This document shows, piece by piece, positions 1 through 11,939 of a DNA stretch of 64,000 nt. Under the pieces are notes generated by a model. The model made no database searches, was not told the DNA's origin, and saw only the letters and a program-made list of their open reading frames with translations. Position numbers and translations under genes: made by a program. The stretch comes from Shinisaurus crocodilurus (taxonomy: Eukaryota > Chordata > Lepidosauria > Squamata > Shinisauridae). Each line of letters begins with the position of its first letter. Positions within the stretch are counted from its first letter, which is position 1. Location: positions 26,744,232-26,808,231 of the forward strand of contig CM037880.1 in the NCBI GenBank assembly GCA_021292165.1. Reading direction: 5' to 3'.

Positions 1-520
1 GCCTCATGATGCAAATGTACTAGGCGTCAGAATCTCTTGCCAATTGTGCATAGTTTCCCTTTGATGTCCCTGTGCCCAAGTATTCGCATGCAACTGTGAC
101 CCAAACACTCTAGTCATAATCAGGAGCCACCCCTCTCCTGCCTAGCCCAGATGAAGTTCATCCTGATTGGCCAAAGGCAGCCAATAAAAAAACCTACTGA
201 AGGGGGGGGGATCTATACTGCCAGCCGTGGCTTTTGGGCTTTGTTGTTGTCTGGACGCGAAGGAGCGTGGAGTAGGGCTTTTTGCTGAGGCAAGCCCTAA
301 AGAAGACCAACCCCCAGGCAAGGAGTAAGTGCCTGGGTATTTATATAGTAAGGGACTAGTTTTGTAGCTCTACTTGTGTATACCAAAGTGTCTCCTTACC
401 CTTTTTCTCCTTCCCTCATTTCCCACCTTTTATTGTAATCTGTTTACCTTAAATAAACTTTCCTGGTTTTACCCACACGGTGTGTGTGGTTCCTCTGTGG
501 TTCAGTGCTAAATCCAGTGT
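1..520 (+). mobile_element. Candidate solo LTR of an endogenous retrovirus
   Basis: The segment is laid out like a retroviral LTR. A CCAAT-type stretch (gattggcc ... gccaat, about 157-184) is followed by an A-rich TATA-like run at 184-192, a GC-richer stretch, and an AATAAA signal at 451-456 with a GT-rich stretch (ACGGTGTGTGTGG) about 20 bases further on. No gag, pol or env coding is visible, so at most it is a solo or broken LTR. It lies in the MPP7 intron before the exon at 826. The left edge is outside the window and no TG...CA ends or target duplication could be fixed. A unique sequence with a chance poly(A) signal is the alternative. Confidence 0.4.
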
Positions 521-796
521 ATAGATGAAGGGCAAGGCCCTGAGAGCATCAGTCAAGACAGCAGAGCTAAGGCTGGCAGTTTTGCACCTTTGATCTCTCA
601 TCTTGAAGAAAGGACCGGTTGGCAGTCCTTCACAAAAACATTTGTGGATTGTTGGTCCTCTGTGTCTTTTGTTCGATGTCAATGTAATAAAAGCATGTTT
701 GCCAATTCAACAACAACAAAGCAAAGCAAAGATCTTACGTAGAAGCCCATGTGAACTTTATCTGTATAGCTTTAGGTTTAGGGGCTCCTTAAATGA

Positions 797-946
<150 letters not shown>

Positions 947-1520
947 TAGGGCTTTTCATTTTTCTGTCAGTAATCTAATGATTTGCATTGCCTGTTATGA
1001 ATTTGGGTAAGAAATAACAGAATACTTCAGGGGTCAGAGCAGAAAGTTAGCGTGAGTGAGCAGCTACTCCTGAGATTGAAATGTTAGTAGAGTGAAGCAT
1101 GAGCCTGAATGCTAAAAGCTGCTTAGCACATTAACTATGAAAGAAAATTGATTTTTTTGCTAAATTAATCTAATGTTCATACTTTTGCCTGCCTGTTCAG
1201 AAATGGATTTTCATTCATTCACTGTCCTATATTTATGGAATCAGAATATATTAACAAAATGACTGATATTTCAGGAAATACTACAGAGGATCTTCCTAAA
1301 CGAAAGATTGTAAATTGCTCTGCACAATTATTTATTTTATTTATTATATTTATTAGAGTGCTATATCAATTATACTTAATAGCAGAACCTTTGGGGGATG
1401 AGGGAGAAAAATAAAGGGAAGTGCCAGATAGAAGCTAGAGAGTGCCAAATGACTTGTCTTACTCAAAGTAAATAAATTTTAAAACAAGCGGGTCATAACT
1501 TAGCTTTTTCTTTTCTCCAG

Positions 1521-1664
1521 ACAGTGAAGCATTTAAGGACATTAGAATTTAAACCATTTGTTATATTTATAAAACCTCCATCAATTGAGCGTTTGCGAGA
1601 AACAAGAAAAAATGCCAAGATAATTTCAAGCAAGGATGAAAAAGGTGCTGCTAAACCTTTTCAA
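1521..1664 (+). CDS. MPP7: MPP7 coding exon, guanylate-kinase-like domain
   Basis: The exon follows a strong pyrimidine-rich acceptor (CTTTTTCTTTTCTCCAG) and ends at a GTAAGT donor at 1665. It is 144 bases, in phase on both sides. The translation starts [20 protein letters not shown] and goes on to [17 protein letters not shown] and GAAKPFQ. The [11 protein letters not shown] run is the core beta strand of MAGUK GK domains, and the RETRKNAKI segment fits the MPP7 subfamily as I know it. The frame is open throughout, with no sign of decay. Confidence 0.88.
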
Positions 1665-1865
1665 GTAAGTAATTTTTGTCTTCTCACAAAAGTGGAATGT
1701 TGCCATAGTTTTTGTATCTATCAGTGAAGATTGCCACATGAACCTTGATTTTAACTTGTTCACAGTGCAGATAATTTCAACATAACTAAAATAATAGTAT
1801 TACTTTAGGGAAGCTGAATGAGGGAGACTGATCACTCCAGGAGCTACCTTTGCCCTCTCTCCACC

Positions 1866-2110
1866 CTGCTTCACTTAAGAATATAAGAGCCCTGCTGGAT
1901 CAGACCAAGAGCCCATCTAGTCCAGCATTCTGTTCACACAGTGACCAAACAGCTGCCCATAGCAAACCCACAAGCAGGACATGAGTGCAGCAGCACCCTC
2001 CCACCCGTGTTCCCCAGCAACTGGTGTACATAGGCATACTGCCTCTGATACTGGTGGTTGCATGTAACCATCAGGACTGTCCTTTGGCAGTGACAGCAAC
2101 AGTGTTAGGG
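1866..2110 (-). mobile_element. CR1-like LINE 3' end fragment
   Basis: Reads on the + strand as the reverse complement of a LINE 3' UTR that recurs at 21250-21560 and 35253-35505. Shared phrases are GCTGGATCAGACCAAG, CTAGTCCAGCATTCTGTTC and CCCAGCAACTGGTGTACA. The full copy at 35-37 kb continues into reverse-transcriptase coding on the - strand, which sets the orientation. It is 5'-truncated, as is usual for LINE copies, and sits in the last MPP7 intron. Confidence 0.7.
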
Positions 2111-2469
2111 GTTTCATAACAGAGAGGTGTGGGGCTAGAGGAGGTTAGCTTCCCCTGCAAGCTCCCTGCTCACCTTTGTGGCAGAAGCATTCCAGCCAAC
2201 AAGGAACTTGTTACATCCCCCTCCTTCAATGTTCCTTTCAGTTGCCACTGCTGTCAGTGCTGTTCTTATGCCTATTCTATGAGAGTCATGAGGCTTGCCT
2301 GTCAGACTTGTATCAGTTTTATGTCGATTCATCTTCATTTGGTTTTCAGTTGCTGTCAGAGTTGGATACTAAATATGCACCAAGACTATAGGAATGAGTG
2401 TAGATAACGAGGAAGGACAAAGCTGGTGTAATAACGTATTGATGCACCAGCCTCCATGGCCAGCAGCCT

Positions 2470-2605
2470 CATTTATTTATTTATTTCATTTCATTTCATT
2501 TTTATACCGCCCAATAGCTGAAGCTCTCTGGGCAGTTTACAACAATTAACAAGACAGTCCCTGCCCGCAGACTTACAATCTAAAAAGACACGACACACAA
2601 GGAAA
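2470..2605 (-). mobile_element. LINE/SINE tail fragment (accgccc-type 3' end)
   Basis: An (ATTT)n run is followed by TTTTATACCGCCCAATAGCT and CTCTGGGCAGTTTACAAC, a repeat tail seen again at 45165-45245 (+) and 52028-52255 (-). The T-rich left end is the poly(A)/(AAAT)n tail of a minus-strand retroposon. Confidence 0.6.
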
Positions 2606-3848
2606 AAGGAATGGGGAGGGAAGAAGGGGGAATATTAATTCATCCTTCTGGCAGGGCTGGTGGAATGACCCTGCGCTCCTTCTCATCTCCCTCCTTTCAG
2701 CATGCTGGAATGGCTGCTGCTGGTGGCAGTTGAGGGAGCAGGAACCTTCAGGAGGGCAGCCTTTCAGCAGGGCTGGTGGAATGGCCCTGCACTCCCTCTC
2801 ATGTGCATGTTGAATGGGGAAGGGGTGTCTCACAGGATGGAGCCCTGTGGAGGTCATTGGGATGTGCGATCACCCTTGGGACCTCCCTCCCAGGAATATG
2901 TGGAACCTATGACATTTTCCTGTGAATGCCCATCAAGGATACTATGGACATTGTAAATTTGTTTCTGACAACATTCTTGTTGTAAATTTTGGTTATCTAA
3001 AAATACATACTTTTGGAATATTCAGGTTGGTGAGACTTCTGAAGACTGGACTGTTGAATGCACAAATAGTTTCTTAAGTTGGAGAAGCATAATGCAGTCT
3101 TGCGGGCATGCTCCTCTTAGAATTTCTGTCTTAATTTTATATAGTTACATTCTGTGTTTCAAAAAACATGAATATAAACTTACTGAATGAGCCCTACTAA
3201 GACCCAGGAATCCGAAAGGAACGATTCTTTGGATTCTTACCAAACTTTCAAAAATACAGACTGTGTTCTAGTAAATCCCTTGCTAATAGCAGGCTGAGTC
3301 TTAGGTAATGCAGTTGGTCAGTACATTATTAGTGTAAACAGCTTAAAAACATTTTCCAGTGCTGTTTCTAGCACACAGACATTTCTTTAATTATCAGTTA
3401 CTGGCTTATGATGCTGATATGCAGAAGAAGAGGAAAGATGTGGAAGCTGGGCAAAATAAAGCTTTCAAAACTATTACAAAATAATTAATTCAAGATTTCG
3501 TAAATTTTGTAAAAAATATAATTTTCAGTCACTTTTTAACGACCTATTAGCTAAATATAGACTTTGATCCAGAGATCCTGCAGCAGAAGTGGAAGGCATG
3601 TCCGGTCAGGTTGTGGGGGGCACTGTTCCCCCACATCCATGGCTGCTGAAAATGAAGGATCAGCTGAGCCTCCAAAGCAGTTTTTGGGGATATGGGAAAT
3701 TGGCAACTTCCCCGAGCAAGTGGAAATGCCTTTTATTCAAGCAGCAAGGTCTTTGGATCCAAGCCATAAAACATAATTCACTGTGAGCTTGACGGTTATG
3801 TGGATTGATTTGTTTTTACTCTTGACTGACCGCTTCTCTCTATGTTAG

Positions 3849-4028
3849 GAGGAAGACTTTCAAGAAATGATTAAATCTGCACAGATTATGGAAAGCCAAT
3901 ACAGCCATCTTTTTGACAAAGTTATAGTAAACGATGATCTTACTACGGCTTACAATGAGTTGAAAACAACCTTTGACAAACTGGAGAGAGAAACCTTTTG
4001 GGTTCCAGTCAGTTGGGTGCATTCATAA
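3849..4028 (+). CDS. MPP7: MPP7 last coding exon with stop codon
   Basis: The acceptor TATGTTAG precedes GAGGAAGAC; the stop codon TAA is at 4026-4028. The exon encodes 59 residues: [18 protein letters not shown], then [23 protein letters not shown] and the C-terminal FWVPVSW. A hydrophobic W-V-P-x-S-W end is typical of MPP-family proteins. This form closes MPP7, whereas PALS1, as I recall it, ends in a different W-L-R type tail. The three exons together give about 143 C-terminal residues of a protein of roughly 576. The intron before it (1665-3848) carries a CR1-like 3' end and a LINE tail fragment. Confidence 0.88.
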   Translation, partial: EEDFQEMIKSAQIMESQYSHLFDKVIVNDDLTTAYNELKTTFDKLERETFWVPVSWVHS

Positions 4029-6570
4029 CACTAAACAAATAAAAGGTTTCATAATATTTTTAATAAGGTACTTAGTTGGATCTAAATGGACATTTTGTTG
4101 GTGGGAAGCTCTTCTAGCTTTGGCAAACTGATGCCTTTACAAACTCGGTTTAGTGGAATGTTGATCTTATTTTGTGTGTGTAAACCTTCCTGTTTGGAAA
4201 CAGGATTTTGGAAGCAGAAGATCACAGTGACGCCTTATTTTTAACAGATTGAGTTTGCTGATTTTTAAAATGCATCCTCACCTATTGTGATACAAACTAT
4301 TTATGAAATGTGGTAAATCTCCGGTGTAAGACTTCCTTTAAGACAAGAGTTGATAGGAGATCTTAAGGACTGAGATCAGTGAAAGTGGCCATAAATTTAG
4401 TTACTACTGGGTCTAGTTGAGGATCAACACTTGAAAAATTTAAAACTGGGGGAGGTAGACAGTTCTTTGACTAGAATGAATTATATTCATTCATTCTATT
4501 CATTCTAGTTTGAATTCATGACTAGTTTGAAATTATATTCAATAGGGATTTTGTGTGTGTGGAATGTCATCTTGTCTTCCACATGAGAGCAAATGTAACT
4601 TACTTTGGTAGGAACACTTTCTTGGGTATTTCAGTAAGCAATAATATTCGACATCTTGAGTATTTGTGGATTACTCTTTGGTGGGAGTCAAAGCAATGTA
4701 AGGCTTTTAATTTAAACATCAAAGCTTGGGTAGGTTAGAGTAATTCTTATGTAAGTCATTAAGATAACCGGGTGGAAGGGGTAGCCTTTGCGATAAAGGC
4801 AGTTGTGTAAATGGATTTTATTTATGTAAGTGCTTCATTGTTTTAAATATACCTTTCTAAAACAGCCTTTCAGAAAACCCAGAAGCTATTTTTAAAAACT
4901 GAAAACGTGTAATTAAAGCTTGAATTTAATTTGTTTTATGGCTTCATTTTACACTGGCCACATACAGTTGAAACCTCAAGTTGTGTTTCCTAGAAACATG
5001 TTTGTTGGTTTGTTCGCTTGCTTTTTCTTGATTTCCTCTTGACACAAAGTATATTAGTAGATAAAAGAGATATACATGTTGTGTGTCAGTGAATTTGTCT
5101 TACCAATAGCATGGAATGGTGATGCATCATAGCCTTGGCATGCAAACAGGAAGCTCAGTTATTTTATGTTCATGTATAAAAGGGTTAGCTGTCTTATTTA
5201 AAGGCAAAAGAATTTAGTGAGACTATATATATTTATGGAAAGAGGTGAGAAGGGATATTAATTTTTTTGAATTTCTTGTCAATGTGATCATTTATTAAAC
5301 AGATCCGTAGGTGTCTATGATTTGAAACATTGGCTTTATAAACTCAACATTCCGTGTAAATATTTTAGTTTAGATAGATAAACCACCAGGTCTTCGCAAA
5401 TCTAGTCTAAATAGATGGTTGGGGTTTTTGGTTCATTGCATTTATGTTTTAAAATTGTGTAATACAAGAGAAGTGCTAACAACTGAAACATAGTCTCTTG
5501 GAAACATTTATGCTAGTTTGATGCATCCTATAGACCTGGCACAGAACGTACACAGTCTTGAGTGTCTCGGGTTTTACTGATTTTGGTAAGTTAAGTATGA
5601 TTGCACTTCAGCACCATTTAATTGCATGAAAAATACTGAACTGGATTTTTTTTCAAGTAAAATGTTCCATTTTTTAAATAATTATTTGAATAAATCACTG
5701 GTTCTTTTCATTGTTAGGTACTTAAGTATCTTTGATTTTCAGAGGATACAGTGAGAGCTAGAGCTCAAGAGTGCCTGGTATCTACCAATGTCTAAATTTT
5801 GTATACAAGAGGATCCAAATTATCTCTTTAGAAATACATTTGCTTGTAAGCTATAATGTGTGAGTCTGTTCTTACAATGCTTTTGTTGAGAACAAGAAAG
5901 CATTTGGCCTATAGGTATCAAATGTTATGACAGCCCAGAGAATCTCTGATATAAGTGCTGTCCCATTACCAATGACTGCCATCTAAAATATAGCATTACA
6001 ACATTGTGTTCTAACTGGCAATAATTATTAATATGTGTAATATTAGTAGCTGCTCTTTGTGTTGAGAGAAGACATACCATATTGCTTGCTAGCTTGGTTG
6101 CAACGTCCCTACTCTGCAGTGACTTTTGACATCCTTGTTTTAATAATAGCATCCAAGAACTCTGGTGTGCATGGAGCTTTGCATAAGTAGGAGTTGTGTA
6201 TTCTCTTCAATGCAGTGGAATGCTCTATGCATGCACACAGGAACTATGTGGAACTTTGGATCATTTATAGTAGCATGGGGATATTTTTTTTAAAAAGAGT
6301 GGAAGTAATTGAACTCAGTTTTTGGCTAAAGGTGAAACAGACTTAATTTTTTCAGTCAATTAAAATTATACTGCATGGTTTTGAGTACTGTGTTTTCACA
6401 TTTTACCTTTATTGTATTTTTGCTGTTTTGTCATTGTAAAACAAATGTTAAATTTTTATACTGTTGGATTCAGAGCAATATTTGAAGTTGTCATCAATTC
6501 ACTTACTGATTATGTGCCTGAAATACAACTTTATCATCTCAAATCAATAAATTATTGACATAATGTATCC
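4029..6570 (+). other. MPP7: Probable MPP7 3' UTR
   Basis: About 2.5 kb of AT-rich sequence follows the stop codon with no coding signal. It is notably poor in repeats compared with the rest of the window, as expected for a retained 3' UTR. Candidate AATAAA signals are at 4038-4043 (only ten bases past the stop, probably too early), 5689-5694, 6546-6551 and 6631-6636. The end given is the signal near 6546 plus about 20 bases and is a guess; transcript data would settle it. Confidence 0.45.
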
Positions 6571-6639
6571 CAGGAAGACTTACTTTTGTGAAATACACAA
6601 ACTTTACATAGAACTACAACTGGTAATCTTAATAAACAT

Positions 6640-9600
6640 GTGTAAAATGCATTGTACTTACATTAGCTGTTGCCACTGTCACATTCAAATAAGTACCATG
6701 AGTGAATAATTAAATACCTAGACTTAAGCCATAGTTTTGCCGCAGAAAAATATGCTCTTGTTGAAACATACCAGTCAGTGCAGCAGAGCCATGTCAAAAA
6801 CTCCTATAATATGTCAGTGTTCCAACAGAATAGTAGACCTATATATTAATGTGTGCTTTCACGACCAGGACACACAAACTTTAACTTGCCCCAGTCATTT
6901 ACAATTTTTTCCTGTTTTTTGTTGTCACCCACATTTGCACACATAAAGATTAAGAACCCAGTAGGACGACAAATACAAATGGACCTTAATATGGGGGTGA
7001 CAGTGTGAGAACAGTCTGCACTCATTTACAAGTGAAATGAAACCAATGCGTACTGGCTACAAAGTGCTGGGCTAGGACGTTTCTTTCTTTGCTAGTTAGT
7101 TCTCAGTTTCAAGGGAGATTTTCTTTGAAAGAAGCATTTAAAATGCTACCTATAGTCTGAAGGGGTATCATCTCACTTCCACCTTGCTATCTTGCATGTT
7201 TAGACCAGGCCTAAGCTGAGTAGCTCATAGCCCAGGCTCTTAACTACTACATTACCTGTCCTGCCAAATCATTGGGGGGGGGGGATTCTTCACATTTCTT
7301 AGTCTGGATCCCACTCAATAGGGACAAAGTTAGTTGTCTGTAGATCCCATTGAAATCAATGAGATATGTTAGTCATGATTTGGTTTTCATTGAAATCAAT
7401 GGGTCTTGTACAACTAATTCGTTTGGGAATAATCCATGCTTATGGAATTAATCAGAAAACAAAACGAAGCATCACACTGAATGTTTCAGTGGTCAAAAAT
7501 AAAGTTGTTCCCTACATGGAAATCCTTTCTGCAGTCCCCTCAGCTCATCTTTGGGTTCTGGGAATAGAAAAAAGGGAAGAACTGTGGTGTTACAGTTTAG
7601 AACTGGGTGTGTTAATAGATCATTTTGGTTATATTTTCTTGCTATGGCACTGAGTAAAGGCAGGATATTGGCTTCTGAGGGTGCTTTTATTGGGTTGCTC
7701 TGCATACATTTTAAATGAGCTGCTGGAAAAACAGTTTTTTTACTGTGTCATGATGGCTCTGACTTAATGTGCATGTTACTCCAACTAAAGAACCTTTTTA
7801 CTATCCATTCAAATGCAAGTGTGCACACACAACTTTTTCCAACTGCAGTTTTCAGGAATGCTGATATTTTTGTTTCCTTGAAAGAAGCATGCCTACAAGA
7901 GTTTCTTTCTTTCCTAATTGAAGGAGTATAGAATTTTTCTATGCAGTGTAGCAGTGAAGTTACAGGGTGGCAAAGTTATATGTCCTACACAAGAACATTC
8001 ACACATCTCAGGAAACTTAGAATTTTAAATTTCCTGACATAGTGCCTTTCCTTAAGTTGCTGGAATTGTTGTGATGGAACCCAGGCTGCAAAACATCTCT
8101 CCAAAGTCAGGGTGAGATTAAATTTTGCAGGGATCAATCTAATTGTTCTCTAAGGGGGAAAATGCCACTAAGTGATATTCTGTACTGGCCAGATAATGCA
8201 AATCTGTCAGGAACTGGAAGAATTTTGTCTATGCATGATGGGCAAGGTGCCAAGTATGCTGGTTTCTGTTGGCACAAATGGACTAATCTAAAGGAGTCCT
8301 AGAGGCACTGGATTATCTTTTTTTTCATGCTCTAGTGGAGATACTGTGATATCACTAAGAAACAGACTGCACTGTTAGCATCATATCCATGAGAACTAGT
8401 GTTGTGTAATGATTGGCATGTCAATCTAGGACTGTGGAGACCCAGATTCATATCTCCACGCAGCCCTGAAGCTCACTGGGTAACATTTGGCCAGTAATAG
8501 TATCTCGGCCTAACCTACCTCACAGGGTTGTTATGGGGATACAATGAGGTTAGGACCATATATGTTGCCTTAAATGGAGATCATAACTACTTCTGACATC
8601 CAGCCCTGGGAAGTGGTGTATATTATGACTATGATTCTATGTTGGATATTTTGGAGGACTTGGAGAGCACAGAAAATCACTGCCAGTGGAGAAGGATGTG
8701 TCTATATCAGATTTTGTGTGTGTCCACATTTGACATTTTCATGGGTCTCTGACACCCAGTGCCTGCAGCTGGGGGGCAGGTTTGAGCCAAAGGAAGAGGA
8801 GGAATAATTTGAGGGTGGTCTAGAGCAAGCCTCCAAGTTGCTCAGCCAGAGGAAGCTTCCAAGTTGCTCAGATAAGCAAGCAAACCTATACGCTTTTAGT
8901 AGGGGATTGTAGTTGTATCTCCTGGCCTATCGGTGCAAGGAGGCTTCCATGTCTGATGTAGCTGGTGCAAGTTCCTTCCTTTGGCAGGTGTGGAATAGTG
9001 GTTTACAAACTATCTCCACCAGACACACACACCCTCAGGTCACCAGTATAAAACTCACTGGCAGTAAAGTACAATCACGCTTTTTTATAGGAGGTATTAT
9101 AGTTCTACTGTGGAGGGTCCAGAGGAGCTATTGCCTGATTAGAGATTGCAGCACACACACACACCATGCAAATAGCACAATGGGCACAGAAGATCCTGTT
9201 GGGCTGTAAGATGCCAAGAAATATTGCCAAGCCTCAACATAAACATTTGTAAATAAGCCCAATTTCTGCACACTCTTGTCTATGGCCTCATCAGTCAGTC
9301 AAAAGGGGCAACAAGGGGAAAAAATGAATACTTCAATTCTTAACATAGCCACATAATTCTTTCATTTTAAAACATTCTTTATTAAACAGAATGGCATTGT
9401 GAAGTTATAGGCAGCTTGCTTTATGTGGTGCTGGGGTGGGGGAGAAAGAACCAGGTTGAGCACTTCTCTCACCTATGCTTTCAAATAAAACATTGGATTT
9501 CCCCCCCTATTCTTTGTGTTCTTAAGATTAATTCCTCTACTGGACTTTTCAACTTGTTTTCTTATTTCTATACTTCTCTAAACCCTGCCCTTTATTATAT

Positions 9601-9960
9601 TCTACTTTAAAAGCCACCTGGATATTCATTTTCTGTTTCTTTTGGTTAAACTACCCCTAAGCCTTTTTTATATGGTTGTCTAATGTATAAGACAGACTCT
9701 TACAACATGAAAGCTTTGGAACACTCGTGCAGCTGGTAAGTTTTTTGTTTTTAAAAATCATTTTTCAATTCTACTGGTATGCGTGTAGATATTAACAATG
9801 AGTGAAATGACTGTTGTCCTAAATGTTAGTGATCTGTTTTTCAAAAGTGATATTAACACTTCTAGTGGTGTGTTACACCTGTATGCTTTTAATGTTACAC
9901 CTTATATTGAGGAAATGTTGAGTGCAGCGGACATATGAAGGTATATGAATGAGAAAAAAC
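6640..9960. other. Intergenic stretch, mostly unassigned
   Basis: No exon-like frame bounded by splice signals was found here. It holds a poly-G run near 7274-7283, fragments of a dispersed repeat with CATTGAAATCAATGGG (about 7345-7405), a decayed tRNA-type SINE near 8391-8560, and short CA tracts near 9020 and 9155. The rest is AT-rich and I see nothing else I can name. Confidence 0.5.
8391..8560 (+). mobile_element. Decayed tRNA-derived SINE
   Basis: An old, diverged copy of the SINE family at 19097-19345. It keeps the phrase CTCACTGGGTAACATTTGGC and the block CCTAACCTACCTCACAGGGT followed by TGTTATGGGGAT. The tRNA-like head (GATTGGCATGTCAATCTAGG) is degraded and no clear tail is left. Confidence 0.65.
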
Positions 9961-9965
9961 ACCAA

Positions 9966-10518
9966 GGTAGCATTGTAAATCTTTGCTAGTGGAGCGTTTT
10001 GTGATAGCTTCAAAGAATAACAGACAAAAATACGATCAGGTGTTCTTTAGATATGTATGCCAAAAATGTAATACTGTTTTTTTAAAAAACAACAAAACTA
10101 AAATACATAATTATGGTAGCAAATATTGGTTTGGTATGCAGACCCACTTAGCTCCTTAAGAATAATCTTCAGGGCACTCATTACATTTAGAATAGTTAGC
10201 AGAGTCAGTTTTTCATATTAAGGCCTCATCATTCACTTCTCCAAAGTAGATTCGTATTTTCTAAAAATCATGTGTAAAAAGCCACCAAGGTTCAAGAACA
10301 AAAAATGTCTCCGTTGAAGTTTGATTTGTTACAGAATAGTACCCCCTCAAACATTTGCTTACCGTAATTATGTATTTTAGTTTTATGTTTTTTCTTTTTA
10401 AAAAAACACAAGTATTACATTTTTGTCCTAAATATATGGTATAAAGAACACCTGGTTGTATTTTCGTATGTTGTTCAAAAATATCACAAAACGCTCCAGT
10501 ATCAAAGATTTGCCTACC
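9966..10518. mobile_element. Foldback element with arms of about 160 bp
   Basis: The segment 9966-10124 matches the reverse complement of 10352-10518 along its whole length, by eye at about 75-80%. Shared blocks include GGAGCGTTTTGTGATA, CAGGTGTTCTTTA and AAAACTAAAATACATAATTA. The two arms enclose about 230 bp of unrelated sequence. This is the build of a non-autonomous foldback or long-TIR DNA transposon. No target duplication is obvious and no coding is present. Confidence 0.65.
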
Positions 10519-10805
10519 GAAAGATGAATAGATCCTGGTCTGGATCTAAAGGTTCGTTTCTTCCAATGTTAGGTTAAAGGAGAACCTTTGGCTTCTGGCT
10601 TAGGGTCACACAATCAGTGTAAACAATGGAAAAAATGTTTTCCACATTGAGCATTATCCCCCCCCCCCCAATTAACCAAGGTAGATGATATAGAGGCTGC
10701 TGAAGAGAATACTGATGGAGGCTCCCTGTGTTCTATCATCTTTTAGAGAAGTAGTGAGGACAGGGCTTCCCTTAACGTTTAATAGCCAGCCATTCCACTG
10801 GAGGC

Positions 10806-10890
10806 TGCTTAAGAGCAATAATGTTTCTGTAAACCACCTTGTTCTCTTTTATGATGAAAGGTGGTCTATAAATAATTTTAATAAAGATTG
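10806..10890 (+). mobile_element. LINE 3' tail remnant
   Basis: The phrase GTAAACCACCTTGTTCTC ... GGTGGTCTATAAATAATTTT, followed by AATAAAG, resembles the '(g)gcggtataaat(aata)n' ends of reptile LINE/SINE tails. Short and diverged. Confidence 0.45.
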
Positions 10891-10892
10891 TT

Positions 10893-11930
10893 AACTTGTG
10901 TTTTTAAAAAAATAAGTTTTATTGAATTTTTCCAATCATACAACTAATAACAAATAAAAGAAATACAACATAAACATTGTGCACCCCCACCTCTTGGGAC
11001 CAAGTTATATCCCCCCATATGATATTATTCTATATTCCAAAAATGTAACAGATCTTGACAAGGTTCGTTCCCCTTACCCTTCACCAACACATAATCCAGA
11101 AATTTACCCCAAATGTTCACAAAAGTGTCTTTCTCCAATTGTCCTTTTTGGCATTTAATATTGCAAGTTAATTTATCATTTAGCGCAATATCCCATACCT
11201 CTTTATTCCACTTGGTAATTGAAAAGACATGTTGAACTTTCCATTTCCTAGCTATATCATTAATTTAGCTACTGTTAACAAATCCACAATCAATTCTTTA
11301 GTATTTTTTAAACAAACTACTTTTTCTGTTATTGTTAACAATGCTAATTTTGGGCAGACCTCTAATTCCATTCCAATTATTTCTGATATTTCTGCAAACA
11401 CTTTCTGCCAAAATTCCAGAACATTTTTACAACTCCACCACATGTGGGCTATATGTACCTTTTACATTACACCCTCTCCAGCACATTGCGGAGCAGTTAT
11501 CTATCCGATTTAATCTTACTGGAGTTAGATACCATCTCCATACCTCTTTTGAAAAACAGATCACTAACATTTAGGACAACTTTATAAAAATTATCTTTTA
11601 TCCTAGTTGACATAACTCTTACAATACGTCTATCCCAAATATTTTTCCAACTTTGTTTTGATATTTCCTCATCAAATTCATTATCCCATGACAATTTAAG
11701 AGAATCTTTATGTTCTTCTTTTTGTAACATTATATATAAAACCTTTGAAACATTACCTTCTATAGCTTCTCTAGTCAAAACTGTCTTTTCAAAATTGGTT
11801 AATTCTCTTTCACTATCATAACTTGTCCTCCACTTTTTTAACCACAGCTCCAGTTGCATTGTGTTAATTAATGTATGAGCAATAAGTGTAGTTTGTATTA
11901 TTTGTTGTAACAAGCTGCTTTGAGAACTTA
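10893..11930 (-). mobile_element. 5'-truncated L1-like LINE, end of ORF2
   Basis: On the - strand, two overlapping frames resemble the C-terminal part of L1 ORF2. One (11913-11497) carries NVSKVLYIMLQKEE and then ISKQSWKNIWDRR and TRIKDNFYKVVLN. The next frame (11443-11252) continues with MWWSCKNVLEFWQKVF and WQKVFAEISEIIG. In L1 elements these two blocks (SKLLYKML..., then H-M-W-x-C-x-x-x-x-x-F-W) lie next to each other, so a frameshift separates them here. The low-coordinate end (10893-10925, reverse complement) is an A/T-rich L1-like 3' end. It is a dead, 5'-truncated copy, not a host gene. Confidence 0.75.
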
Positions 11931-11939
11931 CTTAGCTGA

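Noticed and set aside
11497..11913. 138-codon minus-strand frame as a host gene
   Set aside because: The sequence resembles the C-terminal part of L1 ORF2 and continues in another frame; it is a dead LINE.
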